A stretch of DNA of 49,020 bases. It comes from an uncultured Candidatus Saccharibacteria bacterium (lineage in GTDB: Bacteria > Patescibacteriota > Saccharimonadia > Saccharimonadales > Saccharimonadaceae). A program made the translations under genes and the position numbers. Below the pieces are notes generated by a model. That model did not search any database, was not told where the DNA came from, and worked only from the letters and a program-made list of their open reading frames with translations. Numbering within the stretch: the stretch's first letter is position 1; each line of letters opens with the position of its first letter. This document shows, piece by piece, positions 22,322-30,819 of this stretch. The stretch spans positions 1-49,020 of the forward strand of contig CARBES010000003.1 in the NCBI GenBank assembly GCA_948944455.1, in the 5' to 3' direction.

Positions 22322-24496
22322 ATGGACATTATTAATCCGAGTGGTAAAAAGACTCTGCGAGTAGAGACGGATTGGCTGGGGCGGAAGCTGACGCTAGAGG
22401 TGAACCGGGTTGGTTTCCGGTCGACAGCGAGCGTGTTGGTGAGCTATGGCGATACGGTAGTTTTGGGCTCGGTCGTAGTCGGGAAGAAGCCAGTAGTGCA
22501 AGATTTCTTCCCGCTCACGATTGACTATGAAGAGAAGTTTTATGCGGCGGGGAAGATTTCGGGGTCGAAGTTTATCAAGCGAGAAGGAAAGCCGGCAGAT
22601 GAGGCGATTCTCGTTGGGCGGTTGATCGATCGGCCGATTCGCCCATTATTCCCGAAGGGTTATCGTCAGGAAGTGCAAGTAGTGACGACGGTACTGTCGA
22701 TGGATCCGGATTTTCGGCCAGACATGGTGGCAATGATTGCGGCTTCGAGCGCTTTGATGCTTTCGGGGACACCGTTTGATGGGCCGGTGGCGGGATTAAG
22801 GATTGGGCGCTTGAATGGCGATTTTAAGGCATTCTTAAGTGCGGAAGAACGCGAACAGAGCATCATGGACTTAGTGGTGGCTTGTAAGGATGGCCGAGTG
22901 ATGATGGTCGAGGCGGGGGCAAATGAGGTGCCGGAAGCGATGATCATTGAGGCGATGCATTGGGCGGTAAAGAACGTGCAGCCGGTGTTGGACTTGCAAC
23001 GTGAGTTAGCGGAGAAAGTGCAGCCAGCGAGCCAGGAATATGAGTTAGTGCTACCAGATGAGGGGATTCAAGAGAAGGTAGAGAATTGGTATAAGGCGCA
23101 TGCTGGAGAGAAAGTACGGGGGAATGTTCTCGAGCGTCAAAGCGTGATTGACCAGCTGAAAGACGAGATGCATGCGGAGTTTGCGCCGGAACTAGGCGAG
23201 GGTGAGACCGAAGAGGAGAAATTGGCAGATTATACTGAGCGGTTGCAGCCAGAATATGATCAGGCGTTTGACCTGGCAGTGCATCATGAAGTGCGGCGAG
23301 GAATTATTGAAGACGGCGTGCGACCAGATGGACGAAAGTTGACTGAGGTGCGGCCACTTTCGAGTCAAGTAGGCATTTTGCCACGAGTGCATGGGTCAAG
23401 TTTGTTTACGCGCGGGTTGACGCAGGCGATGAACATTGTAACTTTGGCGCCACTTAGTTTTGCGCAAGTGGTCGATACGATGGAGGTGACTGATGGAAAA
23501 CGGCGCTATATGCATCACTATAACGCGCCGAGTTATACCGTGGGTGAGCCAGGACGGATTGGGGCGCCAGGGCGACGCGAGGTAGGACACGGTTATCTAG
23601 CGGAGCGAGCATTGATGCCGATGTTGCCGAGCGAGGAAGATTTCCCATATGCGATTCGGAGCGTAACTGAGATTATGAGTCAGAATGGTAGCACGAGTAT
23701 GGCGGCGACCTGTTCGAGTTGTATGGCTCTGATGGATGCGGGCGTACCGCTAAAGCGACCGGTGAGCGGTGTGGCGATGGGCCTGATGGTAGACGTGCCG
23801 GCAGGCGAGACGATTACTTCGGAGGATATCGACAAGGCGTATGTTTTGACGGACTTGATGGATGCGGAAGATTTTGCGGGCGATATGGACTTTAAGGTAA
23901 CCGGAACAACCGAAGGGGTGACGGCGTTGCAGATGGATATGAAGGTGCATGGTCTACCGGTAGAAATTCTCGAGAAGGCGATTGCGCAGTCGCATGAGGG
24001 CCGGATGCACATCTTGGAGCATATGCTAAGCGTAATCCCAGAGCCGCGCAAGGAAATTTCTCAATATGCGCCACGAATTGAGAAATTGATGGTAAATCCA
24101 GACAAAATCGGTGCGATTATTGGTAAAGGTGGGGAAATGATCAATAAGATCACCGGCGAAACGGGTGCGACGGTTGATATTGACGATTCGGGTCTTGTGA
24201 CGATTGCAGGTGAGAACGAGGCGATTGCAAAGGCGCTGGACTGGATCAAAGGCTTGGTCGAGGAGCCGGAAGTAGGAAAAGTTTATGAAGGTACAGTGGC
24301 GACGATTAAGGATTTCGGAGCGTTTGTGACGATTTTGCCAGGGATCGACGGGATGCTACACGTGTCGCAGATTTCCGATAAGCGGATTGCAAATGTAAGC
24401 GATGTACTGAAAGTCGGGCAAAAGGTGAAAGTGAAGCTGACGGCGATTGATGATCGAGGGAGATTGTCGTTGACGATGCGGAATATTGAACAATAA
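22322..24496 (+). CDS. pnp: Polyribonucleotide nucleotidyltransferase (PNPase), 724 aa
   Basis: A phosphorolytic 3'-5' exoribonuclease of mRNA turnover. Order: first RNase PH core (about 10-230), helical linker, second catalytic RNase PH core with RPDGRKLTEVRPLSSQVG, FTRGLTQAM and MSQNGSTSMAATCS, KH domain (IGAIIGKGGEMINKITGETG, about 580-640) and S1 domain (VGKVYEGTVATIKDFGAFV, to about 720). Length and domain order are normal. It is expressed from its own promoter with a structured leader. It is followed by the repeated 3' block 24525-24707 that carries its terminator. Confidence 0.97.
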   Translation: MDIINPSGKKTLRVETDWLGRKLTLEVNRVGFRSTASVLVSYGDTVVLGSVVVGKKPVVQDFFPLTIDYEEKFYAAGKISGSKFIKREGKPADEAILVGRLIDRPIRPLFPKGYRQEVQVVTTVLSMDPDFRPDMVAMIAASSALMLSGTPFDGPVAGLRIGRLNGDFKAFLSAEEREQSIMDLVVACKDGRVMMVEAGANEVPEAMIIEAMHWAVKNVQPVLDLQRELAEKVQPASQEYELVLPDEGIQEKVENWYKAHAGEKVRGNVLERQSVIDQLKDEMHAEFAPELGEGETEEEKLADYTERLQPEYDQAFDLAVHHEVRRGIIEDGVRPDGRKLTEVRPLSSQVGILPRVHGSSLFTRGLTQAMNIVTLAPLSFAQVVDTMEVTDGKRRYMHHYNAPSYTVGEPGRIGAPGRREVGHGYLAERALMPMLPSEEDFPYAIRSVTEIMSQNGSTSMAATCSSCMALMDAGVPLKRPVSGVAMGLMVDVPAGETITSEDIDKAYVLTDLMDAEDFAGDMDFKVTGTTEGVTALQMDMKVHGLPVEILEKAIAQSHEGRMHILEHMLSVIPEPRKEISQYAPRIEKLMVNPDKIGAIIGKGGEMINKITGETGATVDIDDSGLVTIAGENEAIAKALDWIKGLVEEPEVGKVYEGTVATIKDFGAFVTILPGIDGMLHVSQISDKRIANVSDVLKVGQKVKVKLTAIDDRGRLSLTMRNIEQ

Positions 24497-24524
24497 TGCT
24501 GAGCTTTAGATTACTCTATTTCTA

Positions 24525-24707
24525 GTTCGAGACACCCGTAGCTAGTATAATTTCAAGTACATAAAGAACCGTTTTCTCTGAGAGAGCGGTTCTTTTAGTC
24601 TCTCACTAACTAATAGAGTTAGATGATACCGCGTCAGCTATTGTTAAAAGGTTTGTACTTCTTTATTCTTTTCTCGATTATCGTATGGCTAGACAACGGA
24701 GGGAATA
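24525..24707 (+). repeat. 183-bp 3' flank block after pnp (twin of 30211-30393)
   Basis: From GTTCGAGACACCC to ACGGAGGGAATA this matches 30211-30393 with a single difference seen (GTTCGA versus GTTCGC). It contains the terminator hairpin AAGAACCG/CGGTTCTT (24563-24596) and ends in the outer edge of a minus cassette (TATGGCTAGACAACGGAGGG). After pnp that cassette has been lost: the edge at 24684-24705 is joined directly to cassette J. Confidence 0.9.
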
Positions 24708-24922
24708 GCTTTTCTTCGTCCGCAGCGGGTTTATCGGCACGAGCACGACTGATCGCGGTGGCATGATTAATGAGCCGGGTGTTGGAATATACAGAATGAG
24801 CAACACGCAGTACCATATGTATTCTTATAATACTCATGTCAACCCATCGCGCTTCGGTAGTCTCGGCAGCGCTGGTGCCTCCCTCCGTTGTCTAGCCATA
24901 GAGTAATCAAGGGAGGATGAAG
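24708..24922 (+). repeat. Variable FISUMP-like cassette J (plus), with lost partner
   Basis: The frame is open from FFVRSGFIGTSTTDRGG to SLGSAGASLRCLAIE and stop. Only the outer edge of the minus partner remains on its left, whereas the twin locus at 30347 has the full minus cassette K. Clear deletion of one arm of an inverted pair. Confidence 0.85.
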
Positions 24923-24945
24923 AAGGATGACGTAAGACGGAGTGG

Positions 24946-24979
24946 GCAAAAAGTAGGCCCCGACATGCAAGTCGGGGCC
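24946..24979 (-). terminator. Terminator of the 25002-25667 gene
   Basis: On the minus strand GGCCCCGAC-TTGCAT-GTCGGGGCC is followed by TACTTTTTGC. Similar in sequence to the terminator of the 6726-7211 gene. Confidence 0.85.
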
Positions 24980-25001
24980 AGGGAAGGTGCGGGAGAGTAG
25001 A

Positions 25002-25667
25002 TTACTTGTTCTGCGACTGAGCAGGGTTATGCAGGCGTCTGCGAATAATTTCGACGCTCTTGTCGTTGGGGTAACGACGGGCCTGCTCATCCAGAGCGCG
25101 ATCGGCACGGGTGAGCCAGTCATGCTCGAAGCACTCAATGGTTCTGTCCGAAAGCTTTTCAACGGGCAGAATCCAGAAGTCCTGGCCATTTTTCCGGGAC
25201 TTCGGGGTGTGCTTTGAGATTTTCAGGGCGCCGTGGTTGCGGGCGTAGTTACGGGAGGCGCCGTTGCCAATGTGCTCACGGCTTTTGTCCCAGCTAACGG
25301 TCAGTGCAAAACAGGTGGCCAGCTTGGGCTGGCAAACGCAGTAAATGTTGCCGCCTTCGCCGTCAGGAACGATCCGGAGGAACAGGACGCCACGGAGCTT
25401 GCCCTTAGGGTCAATATTCGCAGCAGTAAGGTCTGCGGCGATATGCTGGAGGTGCTCAGCGTTCTCGCGGAGGGACAGGTCGATCGGCGTAATGCCGTTG
25501 ACGACGCTGCCGTCGGTGTCCATGAGAAGCGTGCTATCGACAGCCAGAGGCTCCTGCGGGAAGACCTTGCCATGAGCAGGGATGAACAGGAAGCCGGCCG
25601 GACAGACCTTAACTTTGTAGTGGGGGTAGAGATCGGTGATTTTCTTGGATCTTGCATTCTCTGTCAT
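25002..25667 (-). CDS. Hypothetical protein, 221 aa
   Basis: Not recognised. It looks cytosolic, with no signal peptide or membrane helix. It starts MTENARSKKITDLYPHYKVK and contains PIDLSLRENAEHLQHIAADL, a beta region (GVLFLRIVPDGEGGNIYCVC) with nearby cysteines, and SREHIGNGASRNYARNHGAL. The C-terminus is basic and helical (RADRALDEQARRYPNDKSVE). Consensus-like promoter, AGGAGAG ribosome site, own terminator. Composition and leadered start set it apart from the flanking pnp and ftsK. Function unknown; horizontal acquisition possible. Confidence 0.65.
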   Translation of the reverse strand: MTENARSKKITDLYPHYKVKVCPAGFLFIPAHGKVFPQEPLAVDSTLLMDTDGSVVNGITPIDLSLRENAEHLQHIAADLTAANIDPKGKLRGVLFLRIVPDGEGGNIYCVCQPKLATCFALTVSWDKSREHIGNGASRNYARNHGALKISKHTPKSRKNGQDFWILPVEKLSDRTIECFEHDWLTRADRALDEQARRYPNDKSVEIIRRRLHNPAQSQNK

Positions 25668-25729
25668 AACTTTCTCTCCTAACTTGGTAAAATTGCGATC
25701 GGAGCGTTTGGGATTTGCTCCGTGCTTCT

Positions 25730-25759
25730 ATTATATCACAGAATTAGTGTTTATGTCAA
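25730..25759 (-). promoter_or_regulatory. Promoter of the 25002-25667 gene
   Basis: On the minus strand TTGACA (25759-25754) and TATAAT (25735-25730) are 18 bases apart. Confidence 0.8.
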
Positions 25760-25844
25760 TAAAATGACGGAAAATTGTTTTGGTTTTGCAAGTTTTGGAC
25801 ATTAAACGATGAAAAAGAATAGGCTAGATGAGCTAAACTTATGC

Positions 25845-25856
25845 TACAATAATGAT
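25845..25856 (+). promoter_or_regulatory. -10 box that sets the ftsK start
   Basis: TACAAT is followed by AATGAT and the ATG at 25857. The longer in-frame start at 25809 lies upstream of this box and encodes MKKNRLDELNLCYNND, which reads through the promoter. Confidence 0.6.
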
Positions 25857-28244
25857 ATGGCAAAAGCGAGGTCAACAAAAAGTAAATCGGGAAAAACGAC
25901 ACGGGGGCGTAAAAAAAGCGCCAAGAGAGTGCCACAACATGAGTTGCCGGGCGGTTTTTGGCGACAAATCGTAGCGATTATGATGCTGTTTATGGCGGTG
26001 ATTCTGATATTTACTTGGTTGGGCGACGGTGGGGATCTTTTAAATACTACGGACCAGATTTTCGAGGAGTGGATCGGACGGGCGAGGTATTTGATACCGG
26101 CACTTTTGGCGTGGTTGGCGGTAAAGATTTTTCGGAGTGATAATAATAGATTACCGCCGGTAATGTGGACGATGTCGATTTTGATGGTATTTTGGGGAGC
26201 GGGGGCCTTTGGATTGTCTACGGTAGGACAACCGCACCCAAACGGGGGAATCGTGGGAGAATGGCTAAATGGATTTATGGTGCAGATTCTAAATCCAAGT
26301 GTGGCGATTATAATATATGTGATTTTAATTGCGGTGACGGCGATGTTTATTTTGCAGTTGACGCCGGCGATGGTGTTCCACGCGGTTGGTAATTTGTTCC
26401 GGACGACTGAGGTGGAAGACAAAAAGAATGCAAGAGTAGCGAAGAAGACTGAAAAAGTAGAGAAGAAGCCAGCGAAGAAGCTAGAAGGTGACGAAGATCT
26501 TGAGGCGCTGAAGGTACACTCGGATGAGGCGGAAGAAGAACCGCTTAAGCCACAGCCAAAGTTGGGGATGTTTGCGAAGTTCGGCAAGAAAAAGGAGAAG
26601 AAAGAGGAAGAAGCTGAGGCGCGGCCAGAGAAGGTGGAGCGAGCCGAGAGGGCAGCACCAGAGCCAGATCGAGCACTAGTAGCGGTAAATGATCCGAATT
26701 GGCAGATGCCGCCGATTGACTTGTTGGAGAAGAAACAGTCGCCAGCGGACGCAGGAGACGTGCGGCAGAATGCAGCGATGATTAAATCGACGTTGGCGGA
26801 GTTTGGTATCGATGTAGAAATGGGTGATGCGAACAAGGGGCCGAGGGTGACGCAATATACGATGCGGCCGCCTTCGGGGGTAAATTTGTCGAAGATTTTG
26901 GCGCGAGATAAGGAGCTGGCGCTGAACTTAGCGGTGGACAAGATCCGTATTGAGGCACCAATTCCAGGGACGCGGCTGGTGGGCGTGGAACTTCCAAACG
27001 TGAAGTCGGCGGATGTGCGCTTGCGCGGGGTGCTAGAGAGTGCGGAATGGAAGAGGGCGACTGATCCATTAACTTTTGCGGTAGGTAAAGATATATCTGG
27101 ACATGCAGTGGTAGGAAACTTGGCAAAGATGCCACATCTTCTAATTGCAGGTACAACTGGTTCAGGTAAGTCGGTGATGACGAATACTTTGATTTCTTCA
27201 TTGTTATATCGGAATGCGCCGAGCGACATGAAGCTAATCATCGTGGACCCGAAGCAAGTGGAAATGGCGCAATATGAGGATATTCCACATCTTTTGACGC
27301 CGATTATTACATCGGTAGAAAAGGCGATGTCAGCGCTGAAGTGGGCGGTGAATGAGATGGAGAAGCGCTATACCCTGATGGCGGAAGAGAAGGTCAAAAA
27401 TATCGTTGATTATAATACGAAGATGGCGAAGAAGGCGGCTGAAGAAGCTCTAAAGCAGAAGACGACGGGAACAAAAGGGGGTAGCGAAAGTGGCGAAGGC
27501 ACAGAGACGGAGCCAGAAGCGGAACAGAAGAGCGAACAGATGCCGTATATCGTGATCCTAGTAGACGAGATGGCAGATCTTATGATGATGGCGGGGAAAG
27601 ACCTTGAAGTGCCGATTGTGCGAATCGCACAGAAAGGGCGTGCAGCCGGTATCCATCTAGTACTGGCGACGCAGCGGCCAGAAGTAAAGGTGATTACTGG
27701 GTTGATTAAGGCAAACATTCCGGGGCGGATTGCCTTCGCAGTGGGAAGCCAGATCGATTCGCGAGTGATGCTAGACCAGAGCGGGGCAGAAAAGCTGCTT
27801 GGTAAAGGTGATATGTTGATGTTAACAACAGAAATGATGGGTAAACCACGACGGATTCAGGGGGCTTGGGCGAGTGATGAGGATGTGGCGAAACTGACGG
27901 ATTTTTTGCGTAAACAGCGTGGACCAGAGTATAACGCGGATGTCGTAGCACAGCCGGTGCAGATTAAGGGGATGGGCCCGGCGGACGGGGGTGGGATTGG
28001 CGATCTCGGCCGACGGTATGATCCGAATGACCCAGTGGTGCGAAAAGCGATTGAGATTACTTTGAAGCAGGGGAAGTTCTCGACAGCGAGTTTGCAGACC
28101 TGGCTAGGGAAGGGTCACGGTTTCGTGTCGGGGCTAGCGATTTGGCTGGAGGAAATTGGAGTGATTGGGCCGGCGAACGGACATAAGCCACGCGATGTAT
28201 TGATCCACTCGATGGAAGAGTTTGACGAGTTGGCTGGACAGTAG
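25857..28244 (+). CDS. ftsK: DNA translocase FtsK/SpoIIIE, 795 aa
   Basis: A septum-located ATP-driven dsDNA pump that clears the chromosome terminus during division. A basic start is followed by four membrane helices (about 35-60, 80-95, 105-125 and 145-175), a charged Lys/Glu-rich linker (about 195-285), and the motor with Walker A AGTTGSGKSVM and Walker B VILVDEMADLMM, plus LATQRPEVKVITGLIKANIP. The C-terminal gamma winged helix is diverged (STASLQTWLGKGHGFVSGLA), so its DNA guide sequence may differ from E. coli KOPS. An extra Gly/Glu-rich insertion (KGGSESGEGTETEPE) precedes Walker B. The tyrosine recombinase at 43700 is a possible partner at dif. Confidence 0.95.
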   Translation: MAKARSTKSKSGKTTRGRKKSAKRVPQHELPGGFWRQIVAIMMLFMAVILIFTWLGDGGDLLNTTDQIFEEWIGRARYLIPALLAWLAVKIFRSDNNRLPPVMWTMSILMVFWGAGAFGLSTVGQPHPNGGIVGEWLNGFMVQILNPSVAIIIYVILIAVTAMFILQLTPAMVFHAVGNLFRTTEVEDKKNARVAKKTEKVEKKPAKKLEGDEDLEALKVHSDEAEEEPLKPQPKLGMFAKFGKKKEKKEEEAEARPEKVERAERAAPEPDRALVAVNDPNWQMPPIDLLEKKQSPADAGDVRQNAAMIKSTLAEFGIDVEMGDANKGPRVTQYTMRPPSGVNLSKILARDKELALNLAVDKIRIEAPIPGTRLVGVELPNVKSADVRLRGVLESAEWKRATDPLTFAVGKDISGHAVVGNLAKMPHLLIAGTTGSGKSVMTNTLISSLLYRNAPSDMKLIIVDPKQVEMAQYEDIPHLLTPIITSVEKAMSALKWAVNEMEKRYTLMAEEKVKNIVDYNTKMAKKAAEEALKQKTTGTKGGSESGEGTETEPEAEQKSEQMPYIVILVDEMADLMMMAGKDLEVPIVRIAQKGRAAGIHLVLATQRPEVKVITGLIKANIPGRIAFAVGSQIDSRVMLDQSGAEKLLGKGDMLMLTTEMMGKPRRIQGAWASDEDVAKLTDFLRKQRGPEYNADVVAQPVQIKGMGPADGGGIGDLGRRYDPNDPVVRKAIEITLKQGKFSTASLQTWLGKGHGFVSGLAIWLEEIGVIGPANGHKPRDVLIHSMEEFDELAGQ

Positions 28245-28259
28245 ACTGGACGTCACGGA

Positions 28260-28288
28260 TTGACGGTGGTGAAGAACTGTGATATACT
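28260..28288 (+). promoter_or_regulatory. Promoter of rpsF-ssb-rpsR
   Basis: TTGACG (28260-28265) and TATACT (28283-28288) are 17 bases apart. A leader of about 60 bases (TTAGCTCAGTGAGCAGGTGA region) precedes rpsF; in other bacteria rpsF leaders bind the S6:S18 complex, but I did not identify that motif with certainty. Confidence 0.75.
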
Positions 28289-28353
28289 GGCAGGGTATAT
28301 TAGCTCAGTGAGCAGGTGAGAGAGCCGTGCTTGCTTTAACCAAAGGAGTTGTA

Positions 28354-28710
28354 ATGAAAAATTACGAACTTACGCTTTTGGTTCATCCAGATCTTGAGAT
28401 GAACATAGAAGCGGCTACCGACAAGGTCAAAGATTTGATCGAGAAAAATGGTGGTCAGATTACTAAAGAAGAGAATGATGGCAAGAAGCGCCTAGCTTAT
28501 GCGATCAAAGGTCAGAATTTCGCAGTATATTATTACTACGAAGTGGCTTTGCCGCCAGAGGCACCAAAGAAAATTGAGAACGTTCTCAACATCACAGACG
28601 AAGTTCTGCGTTATCTCTTGGTTACAGTGGACGAGCGCAAGCTGAAATATGAAGCAAAGCAGGCTGCACGCAAACCACATACCGAAGATAACAATGAGAG
28701 TGAGGAGTAA
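28354..28710 (+). CDS. rpsF: 30S ribosomal protein S6 (bS6), 118 aa
   Basis: S6 binds the 16S central domain together with S18. MKNYELTLLVHPDLE, KRLAYAIKGQNFAVYYYYEV and LNITDEVLRYLLVTVDE are the family core, followed by an acidic tail (HTEDNNESEE). The ATG at 28354 is chosen over an upstream GTG because AAAGGAG lies seven bases before it and MKNYEL is the normal N-terminus. It shares a base with the ssb start (TAATG), so the two are coupled. Confidence 0.96.
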   Translation: MKNYELTLLVHPDLEMNIEAATDKVKDLIEKNGGQITKEENDGKKRLAYAIKGQNFAVYYYYEVALPPEAPKKIENVLNITDEVLRYLLVTVDERKLKYEAKQAARKPHTEDNNESEE

Positions 28711-29183
28711 TGAGGGGATTTTCGAAAGCAATCATTGCGGGTAACGTTACGCGTGACCCAGAGATGCGGGCGACTCCGAGCGGCGCACAGGCTTGCAATT
28801 TTACTATCGCGGTGAACCGGGTTTTCCGGGGGAGTGATGGTGGCCAGCAGGAACAAACTTCGTTTATTGACTGCGTGGCTTGGGGTAAATCGGGCGAGAC
28901 GATTGCGCAGTACGTAAAAAAGGGTTCGGCTTTGATTGTGTCGGGTCGGATCGAACAGCGGAGCTGGGAAGATAAGACTTCGGGTCAGCGCCGTTCACGT
29001 GTGGAAATCGTTGTCGATGACTTCTCGTTTGTAGGCGGTGGCGACGGTAGCGGAAGCGGCCGTAGCAGCGGAGGCAGTTCACGTCCAAGCGCAACAAAGG
29101 CGAGTGCACCGGCGGAAGATGATTTTACGCCAGACGACATGCCGGAAGATGATGCGATTAACTTGGACGACATTCCATTTTAA
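28710..29183 (+). CDS. ssb: Single-stranded DNA-binding protein, 157 aa
   Basis: OB-fold SSB: KAIIAGNVTRDPEMRATPSG, CNFTIAVNRVFRG, SFIDCVAWGKSGETIAQYVK, KGSALIVSGRIEQRSWED and RSRVEIVVDDFSFVGG. A Gly/Ser-rich linker follows, and an acidic tail ending LDDIPF, the conserved tip that recruits partner proteins. Placement between rpsF and rpsR is the classic bacterial operon. Confidence 0.97.
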   Translation: MRGFSKAIIAGNVTRDPEMRATPSGAQACNFTIAVNRVFRGSDGGQQEQTSFIDCVAWGKSGETIAQYVKKGSALIVSGRIEQRSWEDKTSGQRRSRVEIVVDDFSFVGGGDGSGSGRSSGGSSRPSATKASAPAEDDFTPDDMPEDDAINLDDIPF

Positions 29184-29206
29184 GCAGGGGGAGAGGAGAG
29201 AAAATT

Positions 29207-29404
29207 ATGAGAAAAGTGAAGACAAATCCAAATTTGTATTTTGATTATCGTGACGTAAAGACTTTGCAGCGCTACATCGACATTTATGGTCGGATTGAGC
29301 CGATGGCAAAGACTGGCTTGACTGCAAAACAGCAGCGCCAACTAGCAGTGGCGGTGAAGAGGGCGCGACATCTGGCTTTGTTACCATTCGTAGCAGAGAG
29401 ATAA
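29207..29404 (+). CDS. rpsR: 30S ribosomal protein S18 (bS18), 65 aa
   Basis: A short but complete S18: YFDYRDVKTLQRYIDIYGRI, then EPMAKTGLTAKQQRQLAVAV and KRARHLALLPF. It pairs with S6 on the platform of the small subunit. A GGGGGAGAGGAGAG ribosome site precedes the ATG. Last gene of the rpsF operon; a structured element follows. Confidence 0.96.
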   Translation: MRKVKTNPNLYFDYRDVKTLQRYIDIYGRIEPMAKTGLTAKQQRQLAVAVKRARHLALLPFVAER

Positions 29405-29620
29405 CTTGTTCTCTCGGGCTATTGCGTTGTCGAAGCCTCCAGTGCGCGGGAGTAGGGCGATGAGCCCAACTCCCTTGCGCGCTTAAACTTCTCCTAGCAC
29501 TAGCTCCGAGACAACTTTGTTATCTAGACATTGCGTTTTTGCTTCGTATTGAAGACTAGAATTAACCGATGTGTGGGCAAAAATGCAATGCATAAGTAAG
29601 AATAAAAGGGAGACAAGAAA
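29405..29620 (+). repeat. Structured 3' region after rpsR
   Basis: A long hairpin, GCGCGGGAGTAGGGC-GATGA-GCCCAACTCCC..GCGCGC (about 29434-29481), lies inside outer segments TTGTTCTCTCGGG and CTCCGAGACAACTTTG, the same layout as the inverted-repeat elements after other stop codons but with a different core. The remaining stretch to efp (29515-29620) has no gene; the efp start is preceded by AAAAGGGAGA. Confidence 0.55.
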
Positions 29621-30181
29621 ATGTATGGTCCAACAGATTTAAAGAAGAATGTACTAATTACGCTCGATGGGCAGCCGTATAAGGTGGTCGAGTATTCGCA
29701 GAAGGTGATGGGGCGGGGTGGCTCGATCGTGAATGTGAAGGTGAAAAATTTGATTACTGGAGCGCTTCTACCGAAGACTTTTAAGGGGCAGGAGAAAATT
29801 GAACCGGCCGAAGTGACGACGAAGAAAGTCCAATATCTATATAAGGACGATGATAAGTTTTATTTCATGGATCCAGAGAGCTTCGAACAGTACGAGCTTT
29901 CGGCAGATATGGTTGGCGATATGAAGGATTTTATGCGCGATGGCGACGAAATGGAAATCCAGTTCTATAATGGTACGGCAATCAACTTAGTGTTGCCAAA
30001 GAACATCTGGCTGAAGGTGACTTACGCTGAGACGGCAGTAAAGGGCGATACGACGAGTTCGGTACAGAAAGATGCGACGCTCGAGACCGGTGTTGTGATT
30101 AAGGTGCCAGCGTTTATCAAGACAGGCGACGTAGTGTCGGTGGATACGGAGACTTATGCGTATCGGGAGAGGCAAAAGTAG
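29621..30181 (+). CDS. efp: Translation elongation factor P, 186 aa
   Basis: EF-P rescues ribosomes stalled on polyproline. All three beta domains are present: KKNVLITLDGQPYKVVEYSQ (KOW-like), the central OB domain (VQYLYKDDDKFYFMDPESFE) and the C-terminal OB domain (ATLETGVVIKVPAFIKTGD ending VSVDTETYAYRER). The tip of domain I, which enters the peptidyl-transferase centre, reads VMGRGGS with Arg32 where most bacteria have a modified Lys (KPGKGQA). Arg32 is the residue rhamnosylated by EarP in Pseudomonas and Neisseria; no earP or epm gene is seen here, so it may be unmodified. Confidence 0.96.
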   Translation: MYGPTDLKKNVLITLDGQPYKVVEYSQKVMGRGGSIVNVKVKNLITGALLPKTFKGQEKIEPAEVTTKKVQYLYKDDDKFYFMDPESFEQYELSADMVGDMKDFMRDGDEMEIQFYNGTAINLVLPKNIWLKVTYAETAVKGDTTSSVQKDATLETGVVIKVPAFIKTGDVVSVDTETYAYRERQK

Positions 30182-30210
30182 TTTTTAAGCTAACTCAGCT
30201 ACTACTATTA

Positions 30211-30393
30211 GTTCGCGACACCCGTAGCTAGTATAATTTCAAGTACATAAAGAACCGTTTTCTCTGAGAGAGCGGTTCTTTTAGTCTCTCACTAACTAAT
30301 AGAGTTAGATGATACCGCGTCAGCTATTGTTAAAAGGTTTGTACTTCTTTATTCTTTTCTCGATTATCGTATGGCTAGACAACGGAGGGAATA
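30211..30393 (+). repeat. 183-bp 3' flank block after efp (twin of 24525-24707)
   Basis: Contains the terminator hairpin AAGAACCG/CGGTTCTT with TTTTAGT (30249-30282) and ends in the outer edge of cassette K. One difference from the pnp copy is seen over the whole block, although the cassettes that follow are unrelated. Confidence 0.9.
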
Positions 30394-30557
30394 ACCAGCA
30401 TAACTTTGTCCACCACCTGAAGGGTTAAGACCAACATCATTGAGATCTAATTCATAAGCAGAATATTCGGCTATACGCACCGTGCTGGATCTTATTACGC
30501 CCCAATATCCGCTAGTAAAACGAGTTACTTTAATATCATAATACCCGCTGCGGACGA
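30347..30557 (-). repeat. Variable FISUMP-like cassette K (minus)
   Basis: The minus frame is open from VRSGYYDIKVTRFTS through GYWGVIRSS to QSYAGYSLRCLAI and stop. The inner edge lacks the AAGAAAAG extension; only CATA separates it from cassette L. Its outer edge overlaps the end of the 183-bp block. Confidence 0.85.
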
Positions 30558-30560
30558 CAT

Positions 30561-30784
30561 ACTTTTCTTCGTCCGCAGCGGGTGGGCAAGCATTGTTGAC
30601 TCATCAAGCATAGCGGCAGCAACAAATGGATACTGGTGGAGTTCTTTTGTCGGCACAGCACAACTTGCCTCTAACTTAACAGTTTATTCTTACGAAACAT
30701 GGCCAGCAACTCATACGTATAGCACTTCCGGAACATCCTCCCTCCGTTGTCTAGCCATATAGAGTAATCATAGGGAGGATGAAG
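30561..30784 (+). repeat. Variable FISUMP-like cassette L (plus)
   Basis: The frame is open from FFVRSGWASIVDSSS through NGYWWSSFV to STSGTSSLRCLAI and TAG. The K/L junction, GGACGACATACTTTTCTTCG, is the exact reverse complement of the R/S junction at 48577-48607. Confidence 0.85.
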
Positions 30785-30819
30785 AAGGGTGTGTGCGGTT
30801 TATGGTATAATAGGAAGTA

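Noticed and set aside
25844..27241. 465-residue minus-strand frame opposite ftsK
   Set aside because: Shadow frame: Ser/Phe/Ile-rich with no domain, created by codon bias of the real FtsK gene.
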